From BM707 sp041592975 (GTDB taxonomy: Bacteria; Desulfobacterota; Desulfuromonadia; Desulfuromonadales; UBA2294), in NCBI GenBank assembly GCA_041592975.1, contig JBFHOZ010000102.1, forward strand, positions 1-8,523: a DNA stretch of 8,523 nt. Reading direction: 5' to 3'. Within the stretch, counting starts at the first letter, position 1. Every line of letters begins with the position of its first letter. Below the pieces are notes generated by a model that was given only the letters and a program-made list of their open reading frames with translations, was not told the DNA's origin and ran no database searches. Shown in pieces: positions 1 through 6,959 of the stretch. Both the position numbers and the translations under genes were made by a program.

Positions 1-1044
1 GCGCGGGTTTTCCCAGTCGAAGCCGGCGGTGATGTTGTAGGTCGGGATCGGGAAGGAGAAGATGCGCCCGGAGGAGTCGCCGGCCATCATCACCTCGCAG
101 AAGGCGCGGTTGAAGAGGTCCATCTCCTCCTGGAAGTCGCCGTAGGTCGCCTCCTGCAGCTCGCCGCCGATCACCACCGCCTCGCTGGCCATGTTGGACG
201 GCGGGGTGATGTCGAGGGTGATATTGGTGAACGGCGTCTGGAAGCCGACCCGGGTCGGCACGTTCATGTTGAAGATGAACTCCTGGATCGCCTGCTTGAC
301 CTCGCCGTAACCGAGGTTGTCGTAGCGGATGAAGGGGGCCAGCAGGGTGTCGAAGTTGGCGAACGCCTGGGCGCCGGCCGCCTCCCCCTGCAGGGTGTAG
401 AAGAAATTGACCACCTGCCCCAGGGCGGTGCGGAAATGCCGGGCCGGGCCGCTCTGCACCTTGCCGTAGGCGCCGGTGAACCCCTTGAAAAGAAGATCTT
501 TCAGGTCCCAGCCGCAGCAGTAGACCGACAGCATGCCGAGATCGTGGATATGGAAATCGCCGTTGCGGTGCGCGCTGGCGACCGGCTCGGGGTAGATCTT
601 GTTGAGCCAGTAGTTGCTGGTGATGTTGGCGGCGATGTGGTTGTTGAGCCCCTGCAGCGAGTAGCCCATGTTGGCGTTCTCGTTGACCCGCCAGTCCTCC
701 TGGGTGAGGTAGGAATCGATCGCCTCGATCGACTCCTGCATGAACCTCTGGGTCTGGCGCAGGGATTCGTGCTGCTTGCGGTAGAGGATGTAGGACTTGG
801 CCACCTTGGCGTGGCCGTTTTCGATGAGGATCTTCTCGACCAGGTCCTGGACGTTCTCGACCGTCGGGACCCGCTCGTCCTTGTAGATGACCTGGAGGAT
901 GCCGACCACCTGGGTGGCGATCGCCTGCGTCTTCTCCATGTCGGTGCCGCCGACCGCGCGGACCGCCTTCTCGATCGCCTCCTGGATCTTCCCCTTCTCG
1001 AAGGGGGCGAGCCTCCCGTCCCTCTTGCGGATATAATCGATCAT
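1..1044 (-). CDS. nrdD: Anaerobic (class III) ribonucleoside-triphosphate reductase, N-terminal 348 residues, cut by the window edge
   Basis: NrdD makes deoxyribonucleotides from ribonucleoside triphosphates without oxygen, using a glycyl radical installed by the activase NrdG. I translated the reverse strand throughout: the frame is open from an ATG at 1044 to the edge. Residues 2 to about 92 form an ATP-cone (MIDYIRKRDGRLAPFEKGKI, then VPTVENVQDLVEKIL), the allosteric site for ATP/dATP. The catalytic domain follows, with NGDFHIHDLGMLSVYCCGWD at 161-180. Its C176 aligns with the conserved first active-site cysteine of the family (E. coli C175). FQTPFTNITLD (268-278) and GRIFSFPIPTYNIT (326-339) are also typical. 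The thiyl-radical cysteine, zinc site and glycyl radical loop would lie beyond position 1. A GGAGGGAGAG Shine-Dalgarno just upstream supports the start. The gene is divergent from nikR. Two NrdR boxes upstream predict repression by NrdR. Family assignment is firm. Confidence 0.96.
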   Translation of the reverse strand, partial: MIDYIRKRDGRLAPFEKGKIQEAIEKAVRAVGGTDMEKTQAIATQVVGILQVIYKDERVPTVENVQDLVEKILIENGHAKVAKSYILYRKQHESLRQTQRFMQESIEAIDSYLTQEDWRVNENANMGYSLQGLNNHIAANITSNYWLNKIYPEPVASAHRNGDFHIHDLGMLSVYCCGWDLKDLLFKGFTGAYGKVQSGPARHFRTALGQVVNFFYTLQGEAAGAQAFANFDTLLAPFIRYDNLGYGEVKQAIQEFIFNMNVPTRVGFQTPFTNITLDITPPSNMASEAVVIGGELQEATYGDFQEEMDLFNRAFCEVMMAGDSSGRIFSFPIPTYNITAGFDWENPR

Positions 1045-1131
1045 TCTCTCCCTCCACGCCTCGAAACCACGAGCCGCCCCACAGCATGACATGTCGACAA
1101 CGGGCTGGCCACGAATCAGCAAATTAACCGG

Positions 1132-1160
1132 ACGTTAACACAAACAGCGCCCGATTTCAA
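1132..1160 (-). promoter_or_regulatory. Candidate nrdD promoter
   Basis: On the minus strand TTGAAA (1155-1160) and TAACGT (1132-1137) are separated by 17 bp. The -35 is close to consensus but the -10 matches only three of six positions. The NrdR boxes lie immediately upstream, at 1169-1216. This is the best sigma-70-like pair I found between the boxes and the nrdD start. A promoter overlapping the boxes themselves is equally possible, because NrdR usually represses by covering the promoter. Confidence 0.3.
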
Positions 1161-1168
1161 AGACAAAA

Positions 1169-1184
1169 CCACTAGATATGGTTA
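1169..1184. promoter_or_regulatory. NrdR box, nrdD-proximal
   Basis: The sequence ccactagatatggtta matches the known NrdR box consensus (acaCWAtATaTWGtgt) at the core CTA-ATAT-G positions. The main differences are g at position 7, g at position 12 and weaker outer bases. NrdR is the ATP-cone repressor of ribonucleotide reductase genes. A second box starts exactly 32 bp away, the paired arrangement typical of NrdR targets. Confidence 0.75.
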
Positions 1185-1200
1185 TTTTTTTTCATGAACC

Positions 1201-1216
1201 CCACTAGATATTGTTA
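1201..1216. promoter_or_regulatory. NrdR box, nrdD-distal
   Basis: The sequence ccactagatattgtta is the better of the two matches to the NrdR consensus, with CTAgATATTG intact in the core. It shares ccactagatat and g-tta with the first box. The 32-bp start-to-start distance places both boxes on the same face of the helix, which suits cooperative binding of NrdR oligomers. Confidence 0.8.
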
Positions 1217-1225
1217 AAAAACCGG

Positions 1226-1252
1226 TGGACAGCCTGTGGACAAACCGGGACA
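1226..1252 (+). repeat. Three helically phased TGGACA-like repeats, one resembling a DnaA box
   Basis: TGGACA occurs at 1226-1231 and 1237-1242, and GGGACA at 1247-1252, so the starts are 11 and 10 bp apart, close to one helical turn each. The middle copy lies within TGTGGACAA (1235-1243). Its complement TTGTCCACA is the DnaA-box form common in GC-rich bacteria. The cluster begins 10 bp past the distal NrdR box. The repeats are seen directly; a role as protein-binding sites is inferred. Confidence 0.4.
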
Positions 1253-1276
1253 GAGACGGCCAGGTGCGCAGCATTC

Positions 1277-1305
1277 TTGACCGGAACAGGCCGCTATGCT
1301 AAAGA
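1277..1305 (+). promoter_or_regulatory. Weak candidate nikR promoter
   Basis: TTGACC (1277-1282) is followed after 17 bp by TAAAGA (1300-1305). The -35 is good and the -10 is poor. The position suits nikR, giving a leader of roughly 20 nt before the ATG at 1333. No better pair was seen in this part of the gap. Confidence 0.3.
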
Positions 1306-1332
1306 AACCGGCAGCACACAAGGGAGGACGAC

Positions 1333-1752
1333 ATGACTGATCTTGCCCGCTTCGGCATTTCGATCGACGAGAGCCTGCTGGAGAAATTCGACCGACTGAT
1401 TGACGGCAAGGGATACAGGAACCGCTCCGAGGCGATCCGCGACCTGATCCGCAACGCCCTGGTCGAGGAGGAGTGGGGGCAGGATGACACCGAGACGGTC
1501 GGCACGGTGACCATCGTCTACGACCACCACACCCGCGACCTCGGCGACAAGCTGACCGAACATCAGCATTCGCACCACGATTCGATCATCTCGGCCATGC
1601 ACGTTCATCTCGACCATCACCACTGCCTCGAGGTGGTGGTGGTCAAGGGGGCCGCGCGCGAGGTCAGGCGACTGGCCGACGAGCTGATCGGCACCAAGGG
1701 GGTCAAGCACGGCAAGCTGGTGACGACCACGACCGGCAAGGGGCTGAGCTGA
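1333..1752 (+). CDS. nikR: Nickel-responsive transcriptional regulator NikR
   Basis: NikR is a tetrameric repressor that binds DNA when loaded with Ni(II), usually controlling nickel uptake or nickel-enzyme genes. The 139-aa product has the normal family length. Residues 4-45 form the ribbon-helix-helix DNA-binding domain (RFGISIDESLLEKFDRL, then GYRNRSEAIRDLIRNAL). The C-terminal ACT-like metal domain carries the full high-affinity nickel set, H79, H90, H92 and C98, in QHSHHD, HVHLDHHHC and the following LEVVVVKG strand. These match H76, H87, H89 and C95 of E. coli NikR. An AAGGGAGG Shine-Dalgarno at 1320-1327 lies 5 nt before the ATG. The gene is divergent from nrdD and convergent with livF. 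No nickel transporter or hydrogenase gene is in the window, so its target is unknown here. The ribbon-helix-helix sequence, length and metal ligands make the call secure. Confidence 0.96.
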   Translation: MTDLARFGISIDESLLEKFDRLIDGKGYRNRSEAIRDLIRNALVEEEWGQDDTETVGTVTIVYDHHTRDLGDKLTEHQHSHHDSIISAMHVHLDHHHCLEVVVVKGAAREVRRLADELIGTKGVKHGKLVTTTTGKGLS

Positions 1753-1772
1753 GACGAAAGAGCAAAGATGAC

Positions 1773-1860
1773 ATTCCCGACTCCGATCGGGAATCCGGGC
1801 TGTACATCCTTAAATCCTTGCTCCTTGACGCCCAGGTTCCGGATCCCCGCGTTCGCGAGG
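1773..1860. repeat. Two intergenic hairpins, possibly a REP-like extragenic palindromic element
   Basis: Downstream of nikR, attcccga (1773-1780) and tcgggaat (1787-1794) form a perfect 8-bp stem with a 6-nt loop. Further on, ccccgcg (1845-1851) and cgcgagg (1854-1860) form a second stem with a two-base turn and one C-A mismatch, which becomes a G-U pair in the minus-strand RNA. Neither is followed by a T-tract, so neither is a standard terminator. The first stem resembles the ATTCCCG...CGGGAAT palindromes common between proteobacterial genes. Whether it is repeated elsewhere in the genome cannot be seen here. Confidence 0.4.
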
Positions 1861-1884
1861 CTGACAATCCATTCCACAGCCGAC

Positions 1885-1914
1885 AAAAAAGCACCCGGAC
1901 GGGTGCTTTTCCTT
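1885..1914. terminator. Bidirectional rho-independent terminator between nikR and livF
   Basis: aaaagcaccc (1887-1896) pairs perfectly with gggtgctttt (1901-1910) around a ggac loop. Read on the minus strand the stem ends in six Ts (the A-run at 1885-1890), about 22-45 nt past the livF stop. Read on the plus strand it ends in ttttcctt, about 135 nt past the nikR stop. It probably ends both convergent transcripts and is stronger for the liv operon. Confidence 0.87.
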
Positions 1915-1931
1915 CTGATATTTTCTGCTGA

Positions 1932-2631
<700 letters not shown>

Positions 2632-2639
<8 letters not shown>

Positions 2640-3435
2640 CGTCGCCCCCCTCTCCGAGATAGGCCTCGATGACCTTCGGGTTGCTGCGGATCTCCTGCGG
2701 CGCCCCCTGGGCGATCTTCTTGCCGTACTCCATGACGTAGATCCGCTCCGAGATATTCATCACCAGTTTCATGTCGTGCTCGATCAGCAGGATCGAGATC
2801 TTCTCCGACTCCTTGATCCGCACGATCAGCTCGTCGAGCTCGCGGGTCTCCTGGGGATTCATTCCGGCCGCCGGCTCGTCGAGCAGCAGCAGGAACGGGT
2901 CGGTCGCCATCGCCCGGGCGATCTCCAGCCGGCGCTGGGCGCCGTAGGGGAGGTTCTTGGCGAACTCGTCGGCGAAGCCGACCAGGCCGACCTTCTCGAG
3001 CAGGTCGTAGCTCCGGTCGATGGTCTCGCGCTCCTGGCGCATGGTCTTCTTGCCGCGCAGGATGGCGCCGACGAGGTTGGTCGTCGTGCGGCAATGACGG
3101 CCGATCATGACGTTCTCCAGCACCGTCATGTTGTGGAAGAGGCGGATGTTCTGGAAGGTCCGCGCCATCCCCAGCGTCGTCACCCGGTTCGGCTTGAAGC
3201 CGTTGATCTTCTGCGCCTTCTGCCCGGGGGGGTGGACCACGATCTCGCCACGGGTCGGCTTGTAGATGCCGGTGACGCAGTTGAAGAAGGTCGTCTTGCC
3301 GGCGCCGTTCGGGCCGATCAGGGCGACGATCTCCCCTTCGCAGACCTCGAGGGTGACGCTGTCGACGGCGCGCAGGCCGCCGAAATCCATGGTCAGCTCC
3401 CGCACCTCGAGCAGCTTGCTCTTCACATCAGTCAT
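2632..3435 (-). CDS. livG: Branched-chain amino acid ABC transporter ATPase LivG
   Basis: LivG pairs with LivF as the nucleotide-binding dimer of the LIV-I importer. The product is 267 aa. Walker A is GPNGAGKT (41-48), the Q-loop is ARTFQNIRLF (91-100), the signature region is LPYGAQRRLEIARA (162-175), Walker B is LLLLDEP (182-188) and the switch His is H220 in LLIEHDM. The degenerate LPYGAQ signature and the C-terminal IEAYLGE tail are characteristic of LivG. The start is supported by a strong GGAGGTGAGCC site before the ATG at 3435. It overlaps the end of livM by 8 nt and the start of livF by 8 nt, so the three genes are probably translated as a coupled unit. No anomaly was seen. Confidence 0.97.
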
Positions 3436-4654
3436 GGCTCACCTCCGCCCCGACCTTGCGATGGGCGTAGGTCTTGCGGACGTTGGCCACCAGCCCCTGC
3501 GGCCGGAAGATCATCATCAGCACCATCACCGCGCCGAAGACCAGCATGCGGTAGTCGGAGAAGGCGCGCAGGTATTCCGGCATCAGGATCAGCACCAGGG
3601 CGGCGATGATGACGCCGAGGATCGATCCCATGCCGCCGAGGACGACGATCGACAGGACGATCGCCGACTCCATGAAGGTGAAGCTGTTCGGATGCAGGTA
3701 GGTGTTGCGGGCGGCGAAGATGACACCGACCAGGCCGGCCCAGAAGGCGCCGAAGGCGTAGGCCGAAAGCTTGGTCCGGGCCATGTCGACCCCCATGGCG
3801 ACGCAGGCGATCTCGTCCTCGCGCAGAGCCATCCAGGCACGGCCGATGCGCGAATCCTTGAGCCGGTTGGTGATGAAGATGGCGAAGAGGACCATGGCGA
3901 TCATCAGGTAGTAGATGTAGGTCGTCACCGCGTCGATCCCCATCTCGACGCCGAACAGGCCGGGGCGGGCGATATTGGCGATCCCCTTGGCGCCGCCGAG
4001 GGCCTCCTCCCAGTTGAGGATGACGATGTAGGCGATCGACCCGAAACCGAGGGTGACGATGGCGAGGTAATCGCCGCGCAGCCGCAGGATCGGGAAGCCG
4101 AGGAGGACGCCGAGCAGGGCGCCAACCAGGCCGCCGAGCGGCAGGCAGAGCCAGAAGCCGAGGCCGAGCTCGGTGTTGAGCAGGCCGTAGCAGTAGGCGC
4201 CGGCGGCGAAGAAGGCGACGTAGCCGAGATCGAGCAGACCGGCCAGGCCGACGGTGATGTTGAGGCCGAGGCCGAGAACGACGAAGATCAGCGCCAGGAC
4301 CATGATGTTGACCTGGGCGATGTTGAAGACCAGCGGAAAGACGAGGGCGAAAATGGCGATGGCGGCGAGCGCCGGGCGGTAGATCTTCGGATCCTCGAGC
4401 AGCCGCTGGTCGAGGGACAGGCTGGCAACGTCGTCCGTGCCGCCGTCCCTGTCGTTCCTGGTCCGCCGGGCCTTGCGCTCCAGCGCCCAGCGCCAGAGCA
4501 TCGACAGGACGAAGGCGCCGATACCGACCCAGAGCATGTTCATCCAGCGCCATTCGACGACGTGCTTCAGGGTATTGACCCGGATCACCAGGAACGGGAA
4601 GGTCAGGAAGACGAACCAGAGGGCGATGCCGAAAGAGCGCTTGATATCGTTCAC
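3428..4654 (-). CDS. livM: Branched-chain amino acid ABC transporter permease LivM (GTG start)
   Basis: LivM is the larger inner-membrane permease of the LIV-I importer. The 408-aa product is close to E. coli LivM in length. It has the same layout: an N-terminal extension with two hydrophobic segments (about 8-25 and 39-56) and a charged linker to about residue 92, then the conserved permease core from about 95. Core motifs include LGLGLNITVGLAGLLDLGYV (127-146), LRGDYLAIVTLGFG (192-205), the ATPase-coupling loop GRAWMALREDEIACVAMGVD (271-290) and LGGMGSILG (339-347). The start codon is GTG. It is supported by AAAGGAGG (4661-4668) six nucleotides upstream, which overlaps the livH stop codon; only 12 nt separate the two genes. 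livG follows with an 8-nt overlap. The motif agreement with LivM is extensive. Confidence 0.96.
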   Translation of the reverse strand: MNDIKRSFGIALWFVFLTFPFLVIRVNTLKHVVEWRWMNMLWVGIGAFVLSMLWRWALERKARRTRNDRDGGTDDVASLSLDQRLLEDPKIYRPALAAIAIFALVFPLVFNIAQVNIMVLALIFVVLGLGLNITVGLAGLLDLGYVAFFAAGAYCYGLLNTELGLGFWLCLPLGGLVGALLGVLLGFPILRLRGDYLAIVTLGFGSIAYIVILNWEEALGGAKGIANIARPGLFGVEMGIDAVTTYIYYLMIAMVLFAIFITNRLKDSRIGRAWMALREDEIACVAMGVDMARTKLSAYAFGAFWAGLVGVIFAARNTYLHPNSFTFMESAIVLSIVVLGGMGSILGVIIAALVLILMPEYLRAFSDYRMLVFGAVMVLMMIFRPQGLVANVRKTYAHRKVGAEVSHD

Positions 4655-4666
4655 TGGAGGCCTCCT

Positions 4667-5569
4667 TTAGACCTTCTGCTTGACGGTCTTGCCGAGGATC
4701 CCGGAAGGCCGGAGGATCAGGATGATGACCAGCAGGCCGAAGGCGAAGACGTCCTCGTAGGCGCTGGAGATGTAGCCGGCGCCGAACGCCTCGGCGAGGC
4801 CGAGGACCATCGCCCCGATGACCGCACCCGGGATCGATCCGATGCCGCCGAGCACGGCGGCGGTGAACGCCTTGATCCCGGCGATGAAGCCGATGAAGAA
4901 GTTGATCTGACCGATGTAGGAGCCGACCAGCACCCCGCCGATCGCCGCCAGCACCGAGCCGATGATGAAGGTCGTCGAGATGACCCGGTCGACGTTGATG
5001 CCGACCAGCCGGGCCATGGTCAGGTCCTGCTGGGTGGCGCGCATCGCCTTGCCGGTGCGGGTGTACTTGATCAGCACCGTCAGGGCGACCATGGTGACCG
5101 CCGTCACCACGAGGATGACCAGCTCGGTCGAGCCCATGATGTGGGCGACCGGCTCCATGAACGCGAACTCCGGAACCAGCTGCGGAAACGGCAGGAAGTC
5201 CGGGGTCTGCGCCAGCAGCACGTAGTTCTGCAGGAACAGCGACATGCCGATGGCGCTGATCAGCGGCGACAGCCGGGGTGCGCTGCGCAGCGGCCGGTAG
5301 GCGATCTTCTCCAGGGTGTAGCCGTAGGCGGCGGCGTAGATGATGGCGATGAGCGCCGCCAGCACCAGGATCGACACGCCGGTGAAACCGTAGATGGTCA
5401 GGACGCCGGAGACGATCAGGGCGACGAAGGCGCCGATCATGTAGACCTCGCCGTGGGCAAAGTTGATCAGCTGGATGATGCCGTACACCATGGTGTAGCC
5501 GAGGGCGATCAGGGCGTAGATGCTCCCCCGGGTCAGGCCGCTGAGAAAGAGTTCGATGAAATAGTCCAT
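4667..5569 (-). CDS. livH: Branched-chain amino acid ABC transporter permease LivH
   Basis: LivH is the second inner-membrane permease and pairs with LivM to form the translocation path. The 300-aa product is normal length, with about eight hydrophobic segments (roughly 5-30, 42-60, 63-84, 102-121, 148-167, 198-219, 228-262 and 273-289). Diagnostic motifs are GLTRGSIYALIALGYTMVYG (11-30), INFAHGEVYMIGAF (35-48), EKIAYRPLR (87-95), the coupling loop GKAMRATQQDLTMARLVGIN (173-192) and AAVLGGIGSIPGAVIG (237-252). The ATG at 5569 has only a weak ribosome site (AGGG about 13 nt upstream), unlike livM and livG. The 176-bp gap before it, with its own candidate promoter and operator, suggests that livHMGF can be expressed separately from livK. 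Confidence 0.96.
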   Translation of the reverse strand: MDYFIELFLSGLTRGSIYALIALGYTMVYGIIQLINFAHGEVYMIGAFVALIVSGVLTIYGFTGVSILVLAALIAIIYAAAYGYTLEKIAYRPLRSAPRLSPLISAIGMSLFLQNYVLLAQTPDFLPFPQLVPEFAFMEPVAHIMGSTELVILVVTAVTMVALTVLIKYTRTGKAMRATQQDLTMARLVGINVDRVISTTFIIGSVLAAIGGVLVGSYIGQINFFIGFIAGIKAFTAAVLGGIGSIPGAVIGAMVLGLAEAFGAGYISSAYEDVFAFGLLVIILILRPSGILGKTVKQKV

Positions 5570-5603
5570 ATACCGTTTTTATCCCTGAAAAAGGACAGAT
5601 TCT

Positions 5604-5622
5604 CCGGAAGAGCAGATTCCGG
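5604..5622 (-). other. Leader hairpin in the putative livH 5' UTR
   Basis: ccggaa (5604-5609) pairs perfectly with ttccgg (5617-5622) across a 7-nt loop. It sits between the candidate livH promoter and the livH start, 35-53 nt ahead of the ATG. It is short and has no T-tract, so it may affect RNA stability or translation, or have no function. Confidence 0.35.
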
Positions 5623-5635
5623 GCAGGCCCATTTG

Positions 5636-5663
5636 GGTACAATGGTCAGACCAGAAAAGTCAA
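5636..5663 (-). promoter_or_regulatory. Candidate livH promoter with a TGGTCAGACCA operator in the spacer
   Basis: On the minus strand TTGACT (5658-5663) and TGTACC (5636-5641) are 16 bp apart. The -35 is good and the -10 weak. Between them, at 5643-5653, lies the perfect palindrome TGGTC-A-GACCA. The TGGTnnnACCA pattern is the known operator core of FadR-subfamily GntR regulators such as FadR, PdhR and LldR. A protein bound there would block RNA polymerase. Transcription would start near 5628, leaving a leader of about 58 nt before livH. The palindrome is seen directly; the promoter and the regulator family are inferred. Confidence 0.45.
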
Positions 5664-5688
5664 GACCTTTTTGGCAGGCATTTGGAAA

Positions 5689-5727
5689 CGTGACAGGGGG
5701 CAGGCGGATGGCCTGCCCCCTGTCACG
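5689..5727. other. 17-bp perfect hairpin between livK and livH
   Basis: cgtgacagggggcaggc (5689-5705) is perfectly complementary to gcctgccccctgtcacg (5711-5727), with a 5-nt ggatg loop. It begins about 19 nt past the livK stop codon in the transcript. On the minus strand it is followed by GTTTCC rather than a run of Ts, so it is a poor intrinsic terminator. It more likely protects the 3' end of a livK-only mRNA or attenuates readthrough into livHMGF, so that binding protein outnumbers permease. It could also be one copy of a palindromic genomic repeat. Confidence 0.6.
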
Positions 5728-5745
5728 CTAAGGACATCACAATTC

Positions 5746-6861
5746 CTACTGCTGCTCGACGAACTGGCCGTCGACGACCTGGTAAACCGAGAAGCCGACG
5801 CCGACCGCGTCCCCCTTGGCGTCGAACTTGATCTTGCCGACCGCCGTATCGACCAGCGAGCTCTTGAGCGCCTTTTCGAGACGCCCCATATCGTCGCCGC
5901 CGGAGACCTGGATGGCGTTCAGAACTGCCTGCATCGCCGCGTACCCCTGGTCAAAGAAGGTGCCCGGCTCCTTGCCGAACTTCTTCTGGTAGTCGGCACG
6001 GGCCTTCTGGTTCTCGGCGTACCTGGAGACGTCCATCGGGCCGGTGGCGTAGACCCCCTCGGCGTTCTTGCCGGCGATCTCGAGGAAGCCGTCCCCCTTG
6101 ATGCCGTCGGGGCCGACGAAGGGAACCTTGACCCGCTTCTTCTTCATCAGGCCGACCAGCTTGGAGGCCTCCGGGTGGTAGCCGCCGAAGACGACGGCGT
6201 CGGCGTCTTCACGCTTCAGCTTCTGGATGACCGCCGAGTAGTCGATGGCCCCCGGGGTGATCCCTTCGTAGAGAACGACCTTCGCCTTGCCCGACGCCTC
6301 GATGAACTGCTTGGCGAAGTCGGCGAACCCCTTGCCGTAGTCCCCCTTGTCGTGCAGCACGGCAACCTTCTTGGCGCCGAGCTTGTCGGTGACGAATTCG
6401 GCCGCCAGCTTCCCCTGCTCGTCGTCGGCGGCGATGGTGCGGTAGAAGTTCGGATACTCGCCGCTCTTGGTCAGCGGCGGGTTGGTCGCCGACGGGGAGA
6501 TGGCGATGACGCCGGCCTCCTTGTAGATGCCGAGGGCGGCCTTGGTGGCGCCGGAGCAGACATGGCCGATGACCACCTTGGCCCCTTCGGAGACCAGGTT
6601 GGTGGCGACGTTGACGGCGATTTCCGGTTTGCACTGGTCATCCATCGCCACCAGCTTGATCTGCTTGCCGTTGATACCGCCGGCGGCGTTGACCTGCTCG
6701 GCGACGAGCTCCGCCGCCTCCTTGGTCGGAATGCCGTACGGGGCGAGGTCGCCGGAGTGCGGACCGGCGACGCCGATAACGATCTCGTGATGCTTGGCCA
6801 TAACGGGGGATGCCGTCATGGCGAAAGCGGCGAGCAACAGGACTGCGAGAATTCTTTTCAT
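5746..6861 (-). CDS. livK: Periplasmic branched-chain amino acid-binding protein LivK/LivJ-type
   Basis: This is the substrate-binding protein that delivers an amino acid (leucine, isoleucine or valine in characterised relatives) to LivHMGF. I place the start at the ATG at 6861 (371 aa). A GTG four codons upstream lies against the GGAGG at 6867-6871, which is correctly spaced for the ATG. Residues 1-22 are a signal peptide (MKRILAVLLLAAFA, cleavage after PVMA). C77 and C102 match the conserved disulphide of LivJ/LivK. By alignment, S103, S124, T126 and Y228 fall at ligand-contact positions; D252 in GPDG sits where E. coli LivJ has Glu226, a conservative change. Other family marks are SPSATNPPLT (122-131), LHDKGDYGKGF (169-179) and FGGYHPEAS (225-233). 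It is the first gene of the operon and is followed by a large hairpin before livH. The family is certain; the exact ligand is not. Confidence 0.93.
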   Translation of the reverse strand: MKRILAVLLLAAFAMTASPVMAKHHEIVIGVAGPHSGDLAPYGIPTKEAAELVAEQVNAAGGINGKQIKLVAMDDQCKPEIAVNVATNLVSEGAKVVIGHVCSGATKAALGIYKEAGVIAISPSATNPPLTKSGEYPNFYRTIAADDEQGKLAAEFVTDKLGAKKVAVLHDKGDYGKGFADFAKQFIEASGKAKVVLYEGITPGAIDYSAVIQKLKREDADAVVFGGYHPEASKLVGLMKKKRVKVPFVGPDGIKGDGFLEIAGKNAEGVYATGPMDVSRYAENQKARADYQKKFGKEPGTFFDQGYAAMQAVLNAIQVSGGDDMGRLEKALKSSLVDTAVGKIKFDAKGDAVGVGFSVYQVVDGQFVEQQ

Positions 6862-6930
6862 AACTGCCTCCACTCAAATAGGATATCCGCTGTCGCCAGC
6901 GGAACGATCGAAAGGCTTGCGCGAAACTAA

Positions 6931-6959
6931 AAATTATCGGAAGAAGCGTGCGAGGTCAA
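6931..6959 (-). promoter_or_regulatory. Candidate livK operon promoter
   Basis: On the minus strand the -35 is TTGACC (6954-6959). The -10 is either TAATTT (6931-6936, spacer 17) or the overlapping GATAAT (6933-6938, spacer 15). The hexamers are AT-rich against a GC-rich background. Transcription would start near 6924, giving a leader of about 60 nt. The leader holds a small 5-bp hairpin (ccgct at 6887-6891 with agcgg at 6898-6902). No riboswitch-like fold was recognised. Confidence 0.55.

Noticed and set aside
436..1089. A 217-codon plus-strand frame opposite nrdD
   Set aside because: It is antisense to verified NrdD coding sequence, and the Leu/Asp/Val-rich translation resembles nothing known.
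1270..1300. AGCAT...ATGCT inverted repeat upstream of nikR as a NikR autoregulatory operator
   Set aside because: The half-sites are only 5 bp, the total span (31 bp) does not fit the 28-bp E. coli operator, and the sequence does not match the known half-sites.
1617..1886. An 89-codon minus-strand frame crossing the nikR end and the convergent gap
   Set aside because: It overlaps conserved nikR sequence antisense, begins within the terminator stem and has no ribosome site. Its readable stretch comes from the palindromic intergenic DNA.
3432..5642. A 736-codon open frame on the minus strand in another frame over livM and livH
   Set aside because: The product is an Arg/His/Pro/Gly-rich shadow with no recognisable fold, while the livH and livM frames carry conserved permease motifs.
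5689..5727. The livK/livH hairpin as a standard rho-independent terminator
   Set aside because: The stem is strong, but neither strand has a run of Ts after it, and livHMGF must still be transcribed.
3266..5731. An 821-codon open frame on the plus strand, opposite livG, livM and livH
   Set aside because: It is a GC-driven shadow of the liv genes. The translation is low-complexity (Asp, Glu, Gln, His, Arg rich) with no domain, and all three opposing genes have strong family motifs and ribosome sites.
5671..6930. A 419-codon plus-strand frame opposite livK
   Set aside because: It is a shadow of livK. It would also run through the livK/livH hairpin and the livK promoter region.
6862..6930. A riboswitch or attenuator leader ahead of livK
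   Set aside because: Only a 5-bp hairpin is visible, with no leader peptide rich in Leu, Ile or Val and no known aptamer core.
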